A stretch of DNA of 64,000 bases. Source: Candidatus Undinarchaeales archaeon. Its GTDB lineage: Archaea; SpSt-1190; JASMDC01. The stretch covers positions 1 through 64,000 of the forward strand of contig JASMDC010000012.1 in NCBI GenBank assembly GCA_030753015.1, in the 5' to 3' direction. Under the pieces are notes generated by a model, which searched no databases, was not told the origin of the DNA, and saw only the letters and a program-made list of their open reading frames with translations. Below, in pieces: positions 34,019 through 43,225 of this stretch (position 1 is the first letter of the stretch; every line of letters starts with the position of its first letter). Made by a program: the position numbers and the translations under genes.

Positions 34019-37000
34019 GTGTTGCCCCGGAGTGTGTTCATCTTGGTAGGGCGAACTTCGTTGGTCGTGCTCATCGCATTAACATTGCTCATGCTCCCCG
34101 TTGTTGGGAACGGTGAGGGCACGGGGACAGGCACCGGTTCCGGCACGGGTGCACCCCAGAACACCGCGGACAATGCAATAGACTTCTCCCAGTTTTTCAG
34201 CGAGAGCGAACAAGAGATGCTCGAGACAAACGAGGAACTGGAAGCCGTAAGAGCGAACCTCCAGATAGCCATCCAGGAATGCTCGGCCAAGGAGGAAGAA
34301 CGCCTCCAGAAGTGGCAGACGCTTGAGCAGAAACGTGTGGTCATGGAGCAGCGTCAGGAGGTCCTTGACCAGCGGACGGAAGAGCGTGTCCAGAAGGAGA
34401 CAGTGCGCGACGAGAAACAGGTGAACAAGAACAACGCTGATGCGGCATTATCAGATTGCCAGGACTGCTCGTGCCCCGAGGGTGAGGAGAACTGCGGCTG
34501 CGACTGCGGCGACGAGGAGGCCGCCGTAGCGACCGCTCAGGCGGAGCTCACTGCCGCCCAGACCGAGCACACGACGGCCGAGACCGAGTTCAACGATGCT
34601 GATGAGTATGCCGCCGCCGCTTGTCTAGTCCAGGGCGACCTTGACGGTGTTGACCTCCGGGAGGGCGGATGTAGTGGCGGCGCTTGTGTGACCTTTTCGA
34701 CCGATGAAGAAACGATCACGCAGGACGTCGAATCACTGACAGAAGAGGACCCCTTGGCTATTGAGACATCCACGAACGCCGAAGCAGACGATGTTTTTTC
34801 AGATATGGATACACCAGAAGCGACGACCACCGACTTCGATGCAGCGGCTGGCGACTTCCTGATAAACGGCGTGGACCGGCTCGAGGACCTCATAACCTAC
34901 ACCGAGACTATGGCGGAGGCCTATGATAGACTGGAGACAGCTATGGAGGAGGACAACGAGGAGCTTACGGCCTATCTCGAGGGAAAGGACCCCATGGGTC
35001 TCACACCTGCTGAGCTCGAGGACCTCTTCACGTTCGTGATGGAGACAAAGGATGAGCTACCTGTGGACGACAACCACTTTTTCGACGCCATGCACTACCT
35101 CTCGAGCGAGGAGGGCGAGCTCTTCCTGGCGGATGTAGAGGAGAAATCACTGGCCGGCACGATCAGTGGCCTGAACATGGACAAGGAGAACATCGAGAAC
35201 GTCATCGACGCGCTCCAATCGGAGAAGGAGTTCTATACGATGCTCCTGTTCTGGGCCGCGGATCCCGAGGACATCGCCTGGGTCTTGGAGGAGATCGCCC
35301 TCATCGAGGAATTCCAGGACGCTCTCAAGGACGAGGTCACTCGGATCGACACTGAGATGGTTAAGCTCAACGAACAGCGAGAGAAGGCAGAGGAGGCGAA
35401 GACGGCCATCGTGGAGAGCTTAACGGCGGCCGAGGCGAAGGTGACGACGGCCACGAACGCCCTCAACGAGTGTAGTGGGGATACGGTCGAGTGCGACGAG
35501 GACACGGTGACACAACTCCAGCTAGATCTGCAGACGGCGGAAGAGGAAAGGAACCTGTTGCAGACCCAGCTCGATGAGACGAACACGCTGCTCGAAGAAC
35601 TGGACGCGAAGGGGGGTGCGCTCGAGGAGGAGAAGGAAAATATCGAGACCACTGTGGACACCTTCGACGATATCATCGGTGGCGAGGAAGTGGACCCTGA
35701 CGCGCTCAACACCCTGGTGGGCATCACAACAAACAGGGCGACGGAAACGGTCGACACCATCGATGAGCAGATAGATCTGAAGAAGGACGAGCAGGGTCAG
35801 ATCACCATCACGATCGACCAGAGCCAGAACGACCTGGAGGACAAGCAGGCCCAGACCGAGAAGGAGCGGCAGGAGCTGGCGCAGAGACAGCTCGAGGAGG
35901 CCCAGAAGAAGGAGCTGGAGCTTCAGCAGACCAAGACCGAACTCTCCACGGACCTCACAGCAGCAGAGGAAAAGCTCGCCTATATCGAGGAACAGCTCAA
36001 GGCAGCGACCGAGGAGGGGGACAAGAATACGCTCGAGGATCTCAAGCAGCAGATCCTCAAGGAACGTGAGGAGCTGGAGACCAAGCTCGGGGAGATAACG
36101 AACCAGATCGATGACGCGCGGGACCGTCGCCATGAGATCGAGGATAAGTACGGTGTAGGCAATCCCGAACAGCGGACCGCTGAGAACCAGATCGACGAGG
36201 CGAAGGCCCAGGAGACGCAGCTCAAGGAGAACCGTGAGCAGCTCACCACCGACATCAAGGAGAAGGACCAAGTGCTCGCGACCATCGAGGAGCAGCTCAA
36301 GGGGGTTTCCAATGACGAGGAACGGAAGCAGCTCGAGGAGCAGAAGGCGATCGTGCTCAACGAGCGCGAGCAGCTATCCACACAGCTCGAGGACGTGACA
36401 CAGGACATCGAAGAGGCCGCTACCAAGCGTCAGGAGCTCGAGACGAAGTACGAGGAGCAGTACGGGGCAGCTCCGCCGGAGGCCGAGCCCAAGGCCACCG
36501 ATACAAAGGAGGACAAGCCCGGGACGGTGGAGGAGGCGACCAATGCTTTCGAGTCGGTCATCGAGAACATCGAGCAGGCCGGCGTGGGGATCGAGGGCGA
36601 GGAAGCCGTGACCGAGGCCCCACCCAACACCAATCCGAATGTTGAGTTCCTCAACGCCGTGACGGAGACACTGGAACGGGTGGGCCAGTCAACTGCCAAG
36701 GAAGAACCTGACGAGGGGACGCCCGAGCCGTCGGAACCCGAGCCCCCGAAGAAGGAGAGAAGACGGCTCGAACCGGTGATCATCCCTCCGCCAGTGGCGT
36801 CGTACATCGATCCGTTCCCCACCCAGTACAGCCCTATAGGGATCATGACGATTATCGAGGAGCCGCTCGTTGCTGTGAAGGCCGCACCGCCCCCGTCACC
36901 ACCCTCGACATCGTCGCCCGTCACCCCTGCAGGCCCGGTCCAACCGTTGCAACCCGGAGAGATCGTAACAGCACCGCCCCAGCTCGATCCGGTGGATGCG

Positions 37001-37633
37001 GCAAATCTAGCGGCCGTGTTCGTGGACGGGGAACAGCTCGAAACGCCGGACGGCGCTACCATCCTCGTGGACTCGACGACCAACGAGGTGTACAAGGTGA
37101 CCCAGGAGGGAGTGGAGACCACAGGGACCGACCAGCTCCACATCCAGGAACGGGTGGACCCCCTCACAGGGGATACCGACTACTATGCCGTTGTGGGCAA
37201 CGTGACCGATGAGAACTCCACTCTCAACGATATCGCAGCAGGGAACGTGACAGACATAACCGAGGGAGCCATCATCGAGATCCGCTACCTGGACGATGCC
37301 AAGAACGTCCTTTTCATCGGCCCACGATGCCAGATGACAAACCTCACGGACGTGGATGTGCGCGTCGTGACCCTCAACGATACGGTCATCAACGCCACCA
37401 AGAACGAGACCAACGCCACCGTGATGCTGTTGGACATCTCGTGCGTCCCAGCCGTGATCGTGGACAAGGACGATCCCGAGGCCAACGTCGTCACATTCCT
37501 TGAGGAGATGGAATGCTTCGGTGCCGATGTGGGCCGGTGCTTGGACATCGAACTGTACATGGTGGTCATAGGTAAGGACGAGAACCTCTGGGAGGTCCAG
37601 TGCATCGAGAAGCTCTATTCAGGGATCGAATGA
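34019..37633 (+). CDS. Large exported coiled-coil protein with Cys cluster
   Basis: The product has 1204 residues from GTG 34019; GGAGTGG eight bases upstream supports that start. It has an N-terminal signal segment (VVLIALTLLMLPVVGNG), a Gly-Thr stretch, long heptad-rich coiled coils (about 60-145, then about 440-830) and a Cys cluster CQDCSCPEGEENCGCDCGD at about 145. A Pro-rich linker follows (about 900-985). The C-terminal globular domain contains several NxT/S sites. There is no membrane anchor. It likely forms a fibrous surface or secreted structure. The next gene, translationally coupled, encodes an anchored partner. Confidence 0.8.
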   Translation: MLPRSVFILVGRTSLVVLIALTLLMLPVVGNGEGTGTGTGSGTGAPQNTADNAIDFSQFFSESEQEMLETNEELEAVRANLQIAIQECSAKEEERLQKWQTLEQKRVVMEQRQEVLDQRTEERVQKETVRDEKQVNKNNADAALSDCQDCSCPEGEENCGCDCGDEEAAVATAQAELTAAQTEHTTAETEFNDADEYAAAACLVQGDLDGVDLREGGCSGGACVTFSTDEETITQDVESLTEEDPLAIETSTNAEADDVFSDMDTPEATTTDFDAAAGDFLINGVDRLEDLITYTETMAEAYDRLETAMEEDNEELTAYLEGKDPMGLTPAELEDLFTFVMETKDELPVDDNHFFDAMHYLSSEEGELFLADVEEKSLAGTISGLNMDKENIENVIDALQSEKEFYTMLLFWAADPEDIAWVLEEIALIEEFQDALKDEVTRIDTEMVKLNEQREKAEEAKTAIVESLTAAEAKVTTATNALNECSGDTVECDEDTVTQLQLDLQTAEEERNLLQTQLDETNTLLEELDAKGGALEEEKENIETTVDTFDDIIGGEEVDPDALNTLVGITTNRATETVDTIDEQIDLKKDEQGQITITIDQSQNDLEDKQAQTEKERQELAQRQLEEAQKKELELQQTKTELSTDLTAAEEKLAYIEEQLKAATEEGDKNTLEDLKQQILKEREELETKLGEITNQIDDARDRRHEIEDKYGVGNPEQRTAENQIDEAKAQETQLKENREQLTTDIKEKDQVLATIEEQLKGVSNDEERKQLEEQKAIVLNEREQLSTQLEDVTQDIEEAATKRQELETKYEEQYGAAPPEAEPKATDTKEDKPGTVEEATNAFESVIENIEQAGVGIEGEEAVTEAPPNTNPNVEFLNAVTETLERVGQSTAKEEPDEGTPEPSEPEPPKKERRRLEPVIIPPPVASYIDPFPTQYSPIGIMTIIEEPLVAVKAAPPPSPPSTSSPVTPAGPVQPLQPGEIVTAPPQLDPVDAANLAAVFVDGEQLETPDGATILVDSTTNEVYKVTQEGVETTGTDQLHIQERVDPLTGDTDYYAVVGNVTDENSTLNDIAAGNVTDITEGAIIEIRYLDDAKNVLFIGPRCQMTNLTDVDVRVVTLNDTVINATKNETNATVMLLDISCVPAVIVDKDDPEANVVTFLEEMECFGADVGRCLDIELYMVVIGKDENLWEVQCIEKLYSGIE

Positions 37634-38214
37634 TGGTGCGGCCGACCACGGTCATGAAAGTCCTGATAATCCTCACCACTTCACTGGCGCTCGCCGAGCC
37701 GGGATTCGCACGCGTCAACCTTAGCCATACCACGGGAAAGGTCTGTCCCGGACAAAGGATATCCATGGCCGTGGACATAACGAACGAGCTCAACACGGCA
37801 GCATTGTTCACCGTGGACGTCAGGTTCTCACTGCCGGGCCGTTCGCTGCGCGTGAACGAGGTTGTGAACATCGGGACGGGCGAGAGCTACAGCTACCCGG
37901 TGACCGCCAAGCTCCACGCGGTGGATCCAGATACTTATCCCTTCACGGTGACCGTGTCCACGGACATCACCAGGGGGGCCGAGGTCGTCGAGGGTACGTT
38001 GGACGTGGTCGCCTGCACGGACGAACCACCCGTGTCCGAACAACCTGCTGCCCCGGGCGGTAATAGCGGGGCCATCTCGGCCAGCCTTGTCGGACTTATC
38101 ATGCTCCTACTGCTGGGCGTCGTTGTGCGCATGCGCCGGAACGTGAACCGGGCCGCCCAGACCCCTGTCTACCAGGGCTACTACAACCAGCCGGTCTATC
38201 GGCGGCCCTACTGA
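37630..38214 (+). CDS. Exported membrane-anchored protein with one beta domain
   Basis: The product has 194 residues from ATG 37630, which overlaps the upstream stop (ATGA). It has a signal peptide (MKVLIILTTSLALAEPGFA), one NEW3/CARDB-like beta domain (VCPGQRISMAVDITNELN), a short linker, a C-terminal membrane helix (ASLVGLIMLLLLGVVVRMRR) and a Tyr/Pro tail (GYYNQPVYRRPY). Probably anchors or assembles the large coiled-coil protein encoded just upstream. Confidence 0.8.
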   Translation: MMVRPTTVMKVLIILTTSLALAEPGFARVNLSHTTGKVCPGQRISMAVDITNELNTAALFTVDVRFSLPGRSLRVNEVVNIGTGESYSYPVTAKLHAVDPDTYPFTVTVSTDITRGAEVVEGTLDVVACTDEPPVSEQPAAPGGNSGAISASLVGLIMLLLLGVVVRMRRNVNRAAQTPVYQGYYNQPVYRRPY

Positions 38215-39213
38215 TCATGACAAGGACGATGCATCGCTTCCTTCCAGCGATTCAACGGTCTCCTCGAGTGCCTCTAGCGGATCCTTGCCCTTGATGCGCG
38301 CGACCCTATCCCTGAGACCCGCGATCTTCTTCTCGAACCGCCCCCGTTCCTCGATGTCGAAGGGGAAGAGGTCCTCCTCCGCCTCGTCAAGGCGCGCAAG
38401 AAGGCTGGGCTTGAGGGCAGGATCATGTTCCTTGATGTCCTTCTCGATGGCCTCGAGGAGCTTGGTCATGATGCGCGAGTTGGGCGTCTCGATATAGGTG
38501 CGCTTCTCGTGCTTGCGCTTGCGTGGCTGGTGCGGGCGGTGGGTCCGTGGCGGCATGTACACCATCCTGAGGTCGAACGTGCTAGAGAGCCGGGACATGA
38601 GGCCGATGATACGTCCCAGTCGCCGGTCCACCTCCTCAACGATATGGAAGCGCTTCCGGTTCACGGTAAGGGTGTCGGCGATGGACCGCAGGTCGTCCAC
38701 GAGGCTCTCGGCGCGTGGGGGGTCCTGGCAGGTGCGGACCTGACGGTCGAACTTCGCGAGGTCGCGATCGACCCGCGCGAGGACCAATTCCTGAGTGGAA
38801 AGTTCGAGCGGGAGGTCGGCGGTATCGACCCCCACCGAGGCCAACATGTTCAGGAGTCCTGTATGGACCTGCATGACCTCTTTCCGTGCTTCGGCGTTCT
38901 CCTCGCCGGTGAGCGAGCGCTCGATGTCATACAGGTCGCGAAGGAGCTCCCGGGCGAGGTCGACCTTCGGGATATAGCGCGCCGTGTCGATGCAACGCTC
39001 AAGGCGCTGCCTGATCTCTGGCGTTAGCACCGATGCATTGAGCCGTACATCGGACCTGTCCTTCCTCTCAGTGGCGTGTTCCTTATCCGATCCGCTCTCG
39101 AGCGCATCGACACGTGAGAGGATGGCGTCCTGCTGCGAACCCATCCGCTCGAGCTGTAAGAACATCTCCTTCTGCTGGGCGAGCAGCTTCCGGAGTAGTT
39201 CGGTCTCCTCCAT
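38215..39213 (-). CDS. Intracellular coiled-coil protein, function unknown
   Basis: The product has 332 residues from ATG 39213, which sits about 25 bases from the TATA-like TTTAAAAAAT (39235-39244), giving a leaderless mRNA. There is no signal peptide. It begins with a helical N-terminus (ELLRKLLAQQKEMFLQLERM), has mixed helices, then a very basic stretch (HRPHQPRKRKHEKRTYIET) at about 230-250 that could contact nucleic acid, then further charged helices. No known family was recognised. It lies head to head with tRNA-Trp. Confidence 0.7.
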   Translation of the reverse strand: MEETELLRKLLAQQKEMFLQLERMGSQQDAILSRVDALESGSDKEHATERKDRSDVRLNASVLTPEIRQRLERCIDTARYIPKVDLARELLRDLYDIERSLTGEENAEARKEVMQVHTGLLNMLASVGVDTADLPLELSTQELVLARVDRDLAKFDRQVRTCQDPPRAESLVDDLRSIADTLTVNRKRFHIVEEVDRRLGRIIGLMSRLSSTFDLRMVYMPPRTHRPHQPRKRKHEKRTYIETPNSRIMTKLLEAIEKDIKEHDPALKPSLLARLDEAEEDLFPFDIEERGRFEKKIAGLRDRVARIKGKDPLEALEETVESLEGSDASSLS

Positions 39214-39277
39214 CGCATCGAGCCTTGAAGGGTAATTTTTTAAATACCTCCCGCCAATCCAGAAAACACACTCTTGT

Positions 39278-39371
39278 GGGGACATAGTGTAGCTAGGCAG
39301 CACGGTGGGCTCCAGAATCCATTCACGGCTGTGGAAACCCGCAAACTAGGGTTCAAATCCCTATGTCCCCA
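39278..39371 (+). tRNA. tRNA-Trp (CCA) with a 21-nt intron
   Basis: The acceptor stem GGGGACA/TGTCCCC is perfect. The anticodon stem is GTGGG (39305-39309) with CCCGC (39338-39342). The mature loop is CTCCAG-A, anticodon CCA. A 21-base insert (39316-39336) between positions 37 and 38 contains TGGA, which can pair with TCCA of the anticodon region to form a bulge-helix-bulge type splicing substrate. T arm is TAGGG-TTCAAAT-CCCTA. CCA is not encoded. Confidence 0.93.
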
Positions 39372-39430
39372 CTCCTTCACCCTTCCCTGTCCGAACACTT
39401 TTTAACGCTTCAGGCTTTCGTCCAGCGCCC

Positions 39431-40015
39431 ATGTCCATCGAGGAGGAGTTCGGTGTCAAGATCGTCGCCGAGAGCGCGATGTGCCCCATCTGCGGCAAGG
39501 ATACCGTTGTGGTCTCCAAGCGCGAGCACATGGGCGGGGATCTCGAGGGCGTGACGGAGATCTTCAACCAGTGCCGCTCGTGCTCGTATTGCGCCTCCGA
39601 TGTGTTCCCTTCAGCAGGAGGTGAGCCAAAACGCTATACTTTCCGCGTGCGTTCCAGCAAGGACCTGGATGTACGGATCGTGAAGTCCTCCACCGCGACC
39701 GTGCACATCCCCGAGCTCGGCGTTGATATCGAGCCCGGACCCGCGTCCAAGGGATATATCACAAACGTGCAGGGCGTGCTCGAGCGAGTGAAGGACGCGA
39801 TACACATGGCCCGGTCCTGGGAGACGACGGACGAGGGAAAGGCGCGCTGTGACGAGAAGCTCGCCTCCATCGATGCCATAATCGATGGGAACTCCTTTAC
39901 ACCCTTTCGTCTAATTCTCGAGGACATATTCGGTAACTGCATCATCATCGCGAAGCAGGCCAAGGCCGCGGCCCTCTCACCTGAAGAGGTCGATCGGATA
40001 GTCACACGGGGATAG
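39431..40015 (+). CDS. ZPR1-type zinc-finger protein
   Basis: The product has 194 residues. A four-Cys zinc finger CPICG...CRSCSYC opens the protein. The beta-rich ZPR1 domain continues with ASDVFPSAG, KGYITNVQGVLERV and a C-terminal DIFGNCIIIA. Length matches archaeal single-domain ZPR1. Eukaryotic homologs interact with translation elongation factor 1A; the archaeal role is less defined. TATA-like CTTTTTAA lies about 30 bases upstream. Confidence 0.9.
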   Translation: MSIEEEFGVKIVAESAMCPICGKDTVVVSKREHMGGDLEGVTEIFNQCRSCSYCASDVFPSAGGEPKRYTFRVRSSKDLDVRIVKSSTATVHIPELGVDIEPGPASKGYITNVQGVLERVKDAIHMARSWETTDEGKARCDEKLASIDAIIDGNSFTPFRLILEDIFGNCIIIAKQAKAAALSPEEVDRIVTRG

Positions 40016-40026
40016 AGAAAGGGTGG

Positions 40027-40053
40027 GCGCCCGGCCTCTTGTGGACCGGGCGC
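40027..40053. terminator. Hairpin between convergent ZPR1 and rubrerythrin genes
   Basis: GCGCCCGG and CCGGGCGC form a perfect eight-pair stem with an 11-base loop in the 53-bp gap between two convergent stops. Candidate bidirectional transcript end. Confidence 0.4.
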
Positions 40054-40068
40054 ACACAGAAGGGCGTC

Positions 40069-40650
40069 TCACCAGTTCTCGGCAAGGAGCTGGAAGTGTT
40101 CCTGACCATGGGCGCAGGCGGGGCATTCCGCGGGGGCCTCGGGCCCCTCGTGGACGTATCCGCAGTTGTCGCACTTCCACTTCACCGACCGGTCCTTCTT
40201 GAACACGGTGCCGTTCTCGATGTTCGCAAGGAGGCCGAGGTAGCGCTTCTCATGCTGCTTCTCGGCGACGGCGATGGACCGCATGACCGCAGCGATCTCT
40301 GGGAAGCCCTCCTCGTCAGCGATGTCGGCGAACCCCGGGTACATGGTGGTGTGCTCGAAATTCTCGCCGGCAGCGGAGGCCTTGAGGTTCTCGGCGGTCG
40401 AGCCGATGATACCTGCAGGGAAAGCCCCGGTGATCTCGACCTCGCCTCCCTTGAGGAACTCGAAGAGCTTCTTCGCATGCTCCCTCTCATTGTCGGCCGT
40501 CTCCAGGAAGACGTTCTGGATCTGGACGAAGCCGTCCTTCTTGGCCTTGGAGGCAAAGAAACCGTAGCGGTTCCGTGCCTGGGACTCTCCAGCGAACGCT
40601 GTGAGTATGTTCTTTTCGGTCTTTGTTCCTTTCAGTTCAGGCATTTTCAA
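40069..40650 (-). CDS. rbr: Rubrerythrin
   Basis: The product has 193 residues. The four-helix diiron domain carries [11 protein letters not shown] and [12 protein letters not shown] and, later, AEKQHEKRY. The C-terminal rubredoxin-like domain has [10 protein letters not shown] and [11 protein letters not shown]. This is a normal full-length rubrerythrin, a peroxide reductase of anaerobes. Last gene of the minus-strand operon after superoxide reductase, consistent with reducing the hydrogen peroxide produced by that enzyme. Gene symbol by family. Confidence 0.96.
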   Translation of the reverse strand: MKMPELKGTKTEKNILTAFAGESQARNRYGFFASKAKKDGFVQIQNVFLETADNEREHAKKLFEFLKGGEVEITGAFPAGIIGSTAENLKASAAGENFEHTTMYPGFADIADEEGFPEIAAVMRSIAVAEKQHEKRYLGLLANIENGTVFKKDRSVKWKCDNCGYVHEGPEAPAECPACAHGQEHFQLLAENW

Positions 40651-40683
40651 TTCACCTTCTCAGACAGAGTTATGGTCATCACT

Positions 40684-41073
40684 TCAGACCTTCGCCGACC
40701 ATAGGCCGTGGACAGTACAGTACTCCCTGACCAGAAAGACCTTCTCGGCGGTACAGTTGCAGAAAAGGGCCTCAGGTGCCTGCCCCGGTTTCAGGAACGC
40801 TTTGTGCGTACCCGTGTCCGTGACTAGCTCGATCATTTCGATGTAGTGCTCAGCCTCCATCGGATGTGCCACAGAGCCCACGGTCACCTTGAGTCCGGTA
40901 TCTGTATCCTGCACTACGGGCACATGCTTCTCCTTGCCCTGGTCTTCGTTCTTTCCGGGAAGCAGTGTCATCCGCTGGCCGCAGCACACAAGCTCGGCGC
41001 CACCTCCGTGGATCAGCTCAACGATGTTCCCGCAAAACTCGCACTCATACACTTCCAATCGGTTCGTCGTCAT
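40684..41073 (-). CDS. dfx: Desulfoferrodoxin (two-iron superoxide reductase)
   Basis: The product has 129 residues. The N-terminal desulforedoxin-like center I has CEFCG and LVCCGQRM. The catalytic center II has EKHVPVV, GSVAHPMEAEHYI and CTVHGLW, matching the four His and one Cys ligands of superoxide reductase. It reduces superoxide to peroxide without oxygen release. Lies between the NifU and rubrerythrin genes in the oxidative-stress operon, with short gaps. Confidence 0.96.
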   Translation of the reverse strand: MTTNRLEVYECEFCGNIVELIHGGGAELVCCGQRMTLLPGKNEDQGKEKHVPVVQDTDTGLKVTVGSVAHPMEAEHYIEMIELVTDTGTHKAFLKPGQAPEALFCNCTAEKVFLVREYCTVHGLWSAKV

Positions 41074-41094
41074 AGAAAATCACCTTTTTCATCT

Positions 41095-41559
41095 TCAAGC
41101 TTTATTATCAGTACCCGCCGGAGGGTGGGGCGTATCACAGCTATCACAATCATGGTCGCAGCTAGCGTGCACGGTGTGTTCTCCATTCCGTGCCCTGTAG
41201 TCCTTGATGGCCGCGTGCAGGGCATCGGCGGCGAGGTTCGAGCAGTGCATCTTCTTGGGCGGGAGCCCGTCCAGTTCGTCCGCCACGTCCTGACGCGTGA
41301 TCTTCATGGCCTCGTCCACGTGCATGCCCATGGCCAGCTCGGTGACCATGCTGCTCGTGGCGATGGCAGAACCGCACCCGAATGTCCGGAACTTGATCTC
41401 GGAAATGATGTCTTCCTTGACGTTGATGAAGATCTCCATGAGGTCGCCGCAGACAGGATTACCTACCTTCCCGTAGCCGTCAGCTTCCTCGATGACGCCG
41501 ACGTTGCGGGGATTCATGAAGTGCTCCATCACCTTCTTGCTGTAGCCGATTTGTGTCAT
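41095..41559 (-). CDS. NifU/IscU-type Fe-S scaffold protein
   Basis: The product has 154 residues. The three scaffold Cys are visible in NPVCGDLM, FGCGSAIATSS and KKMHCSNLAADAL, and the conserved Asp follows the first Cys. A non-standard Cys/His tail (HASCDHDCDSC) follows the fold and may bind a metal or hold a cluster. Directly downstream of the NifS-like gene in transcription order, so together they would assemble Fe-S clusters. Confidence 0.93.
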   Translation of the reverse strand: MTQIGYSKKVMEHFMNPRNVGVIEEADGYGKVGNPVCGDLMEIFINVKEDIISEIKFRTFGCGSAIATSSMVTELAMGMHVDEAMKITRQDVADELDGLPPKKMHCSNLAADALHAAIKDYRARNGEHTVHASCDHDCDSCDTPHPPAGTDNKA

Positions 41560-41571
41560 GTGACCACCTTC

Positions 41572-42723
41572 TCATAATGGGGATAGGTTTCTTAACCTTT
41601 CGACTGTGCCCCGGGCGGCGTCGACCACCGCGGGCACCTGGGCCATTGTGTTTGACCGTCCGAGGGTGAGCACCATGGACCCATGTGCCTGCTCATGCTT
41701 GAGCCCTATAGCGAGGAGTACATGGGACGCCTCCAGCGTGCGCGAGGTGCAGGCCGAGCCGGTGGCCATGGCGATACCGTACATGTCCATGCTCAGCAGG
41801 ATGCTCTCGCCTTCGATCCGGCCGAACCGGAAACTGGCGTGATGGGGTAATCGTCGCTCGGGATGACCGGTAAGATGGGAGTCCTCGATAGCGAGGATGC
41901 CTTTGACAAGCGCGTCCCTGACACCCTGCAACCGATTGCTCTCTTTGGCCATCTCGTCCCGGGCCAGACGGGCCGCTTCTCCCATCCCCGCGATGGCGAA
42001 CACGTTCTCGGTACCCGAGCGAAGACCCTGCTCCTGGCCGCCGCCGGGGAGCACCGTCTGGAGCTTCACACCGGGAGCAACATAGAGGGCGCCGGCACCG
42101 GGCGGCCCCCCCATTGCATTCCCGGAGAGGGTGAGCAGGTCGATACCGTCCCGCTGGACATCGATGGGGATGCGCCCCGCCGTTGCGGTGGCGTCCACAT
42201 GAAGGTATCTGCCCTTCTCATGGACTATCGTGGACACTTCCTTGATGGGTTCGATGGTGCCGATCTCGTTGTTGGCGTACATGACCGAGGTCACAACGGT
42301 GGCATCGGTCAACAGCCCCTCCAGCGCCCCGAGGTCGATGAGCCCCCTCCCGTCCACCGGAGCGAGGGCCAACTCGAAACCATGCTTAGCGAGGTCCTTC
42401 ATTGGATTGAGCACGGAGATGTGCTCGATGGCGCTGGCCACCACGGCCTTTCCCTTGCCCATATTCCGGATAGCGGTACCCCTTACGGCGAGATTGTTCG
42501 CCTCAGTGGCGCCGCTCGTGAAGATGAGCTTGCCCTTCTCATCGGCATTGATAAGAGCGGCAAGCCGTTCCCGAGCGTCCTCCACCGCTTGCTTGGTACC
42601 GAGACCGTCCGAGTGCAGAGATGATGGATTCCCGACGTCCTCTACGAGGTACCTCTGGGCAAAGGCGAGGACCCGCGGGTCCACTGGTGTCGCCGAGCCA
42701 TGGTCCAAGTAGATTCGGTCCAT
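41572..42723 (-). CDS. NifS/IscS-like protein lacking the PLP lysine
   Basis: The product has 383 residues from ATG 42723, chosen for the GGAGAG placement; ATG 42729 is also possible. Family motifs are present: IYLDHGSATPVD at the start, SGATEANNLAVRG, ASAIEHISVL and the catalytic Cys loop ATGSACTSR. The usual SGHKxxGPKG segment reads SGNAMGGPPG, so His, the Schiff-base Lys and the following Lys are replaced. A normal PLP desulfurase mechanism seems impossible without another lysine. It may be a scaffold partner or an altered enzyme, and I recall a lysine-less archaeal IscS being described. Coupled to the NifU gene. Confidence 0.85.
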   Translation of the reverse strand: MDRIYLDHGSATPVDPRVLAFAQRYLVEDVGNPSSLHSDGLGTKQAVEDARERLAALINADEKGKLIFTSGATEANNLAVRGTAIRNMGKGKAVVASAIEHISVLNPMKDLAKHGFELALAPVDGRGLIDLGALEGLLTDATVVTSVMYANNEIGTIEPIKEVSTIVHEKGRYLHVDATATAGRIPIDVQRDGIDLLTLSGNAMGGPPGAGALYVAPGVKLQTVLPGGGQEQGLRSGTENVFAIAGMGEAARLARDEMAKESNRLQGVRDALVKGILAIEDSHLTGHPERRLPHHASFRFGRIEGESILLSMDMYGIAMATGSACTSRTLEASHVLLAIGLKHEQAHGSMVLTLGRSNTMAQVPAVVDAARGTVERLRNLSPL

Positions 42724-42737
42724 CTCCATCTCTCCGA

Positions 42738-43100
42738 TCAGAACCACATGGCCGCGTTAGCGTCCAGGGCGAGGTCATTGAGGGTGGCGGCTCCGACGAT
42801 CTTGACGCCGTCCCGCAGCTCAACCTTCTCCCAGCCGAGCATCCGCTTTGAGGCTTCGCACACGTAAACGGGGATTCCCATCTCGACGGTCTTCTGGAGC
42901 ATCTCGCCCACGCTGGGGAAGTCGCCGAGCTTGATCTTCTCGGCCTCTCCCGGCCGCAACACCTTTAACGCCATCCCGAGGTAGTACACAATAGGTTCAA
43001 GGTCCATGGCCTTTGCCGTCTGTGCAAGGACCAGGGGTGAGTACTGCCGCTCGGGCGCATCGCTCGTCTGGACATAGAGGATCGATTTTTCGTTCTTCAT
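42738..43100 (-). CDS. DsrE-family sulfur-relay-like protein
   Basis: The product has 120 residues. The small alpha/beta fold with YVQTSDAPERQYSPLVLAQTA at the N-terminus, VYVCEASKRMLGW and a terminal LDANAAMWF fits DsrE/DsrF-like proteins, which carry or handle sulfur. A Cys is present in VYVCEAS. First gene of the operon that continues with NifS-like, NifU, superoxide reductase and rubrerythrin. The upstream intergenic region contains a Fur/PerR-type palindrome. Confidence 0.75.
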   Translation of the reverse strand: MKNEKSILYVQTSDAPERQYSPLVLAQTAKAMDLEPIVYYLGMALKVLRPGEAEKIKLGDFPSVGEMLQKTVEMGIPVYVCEASKRMLGWEKVELRDGVKIVGAATLNDLALDANAAMWF

Positions 43101-43166
43101 CGTTCCGATCTCCTTGGAGGTCTAATCCGCCAATAGTATTATGTACGGGATAACTATAAATACTTT

Positions 43167-43183
43167 ATTGTACTAATTACAAT
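43167..43183. promoter_or_regulatory. Fur/PerR-type palindrome in a divergent promoter
   Basis: ATTGTA-CTAAT-TACAAT is a perfect inverted repeat (6-5-6) in AT-rich DNA between the DsrE-led minus operon and the Fur-family regulator gene. Its position suits repression of both divergent units, and the pattern resembles the AT-rich palindromes bound by PerR/Fur proteins. Confidence 0.65.
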
Positions 43184-43225
43184 GTAGTAATCATAACAAA
43201 TCATGTTATTGGAGTGCACGAAATC

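Noticed and set aside
40039-40704. 221-residue plus-strand ORF over rubrerythrin
   Set aside because: Shadow of the rubrerythrin gene, whose ligand motifs are all intact on the minus strand.
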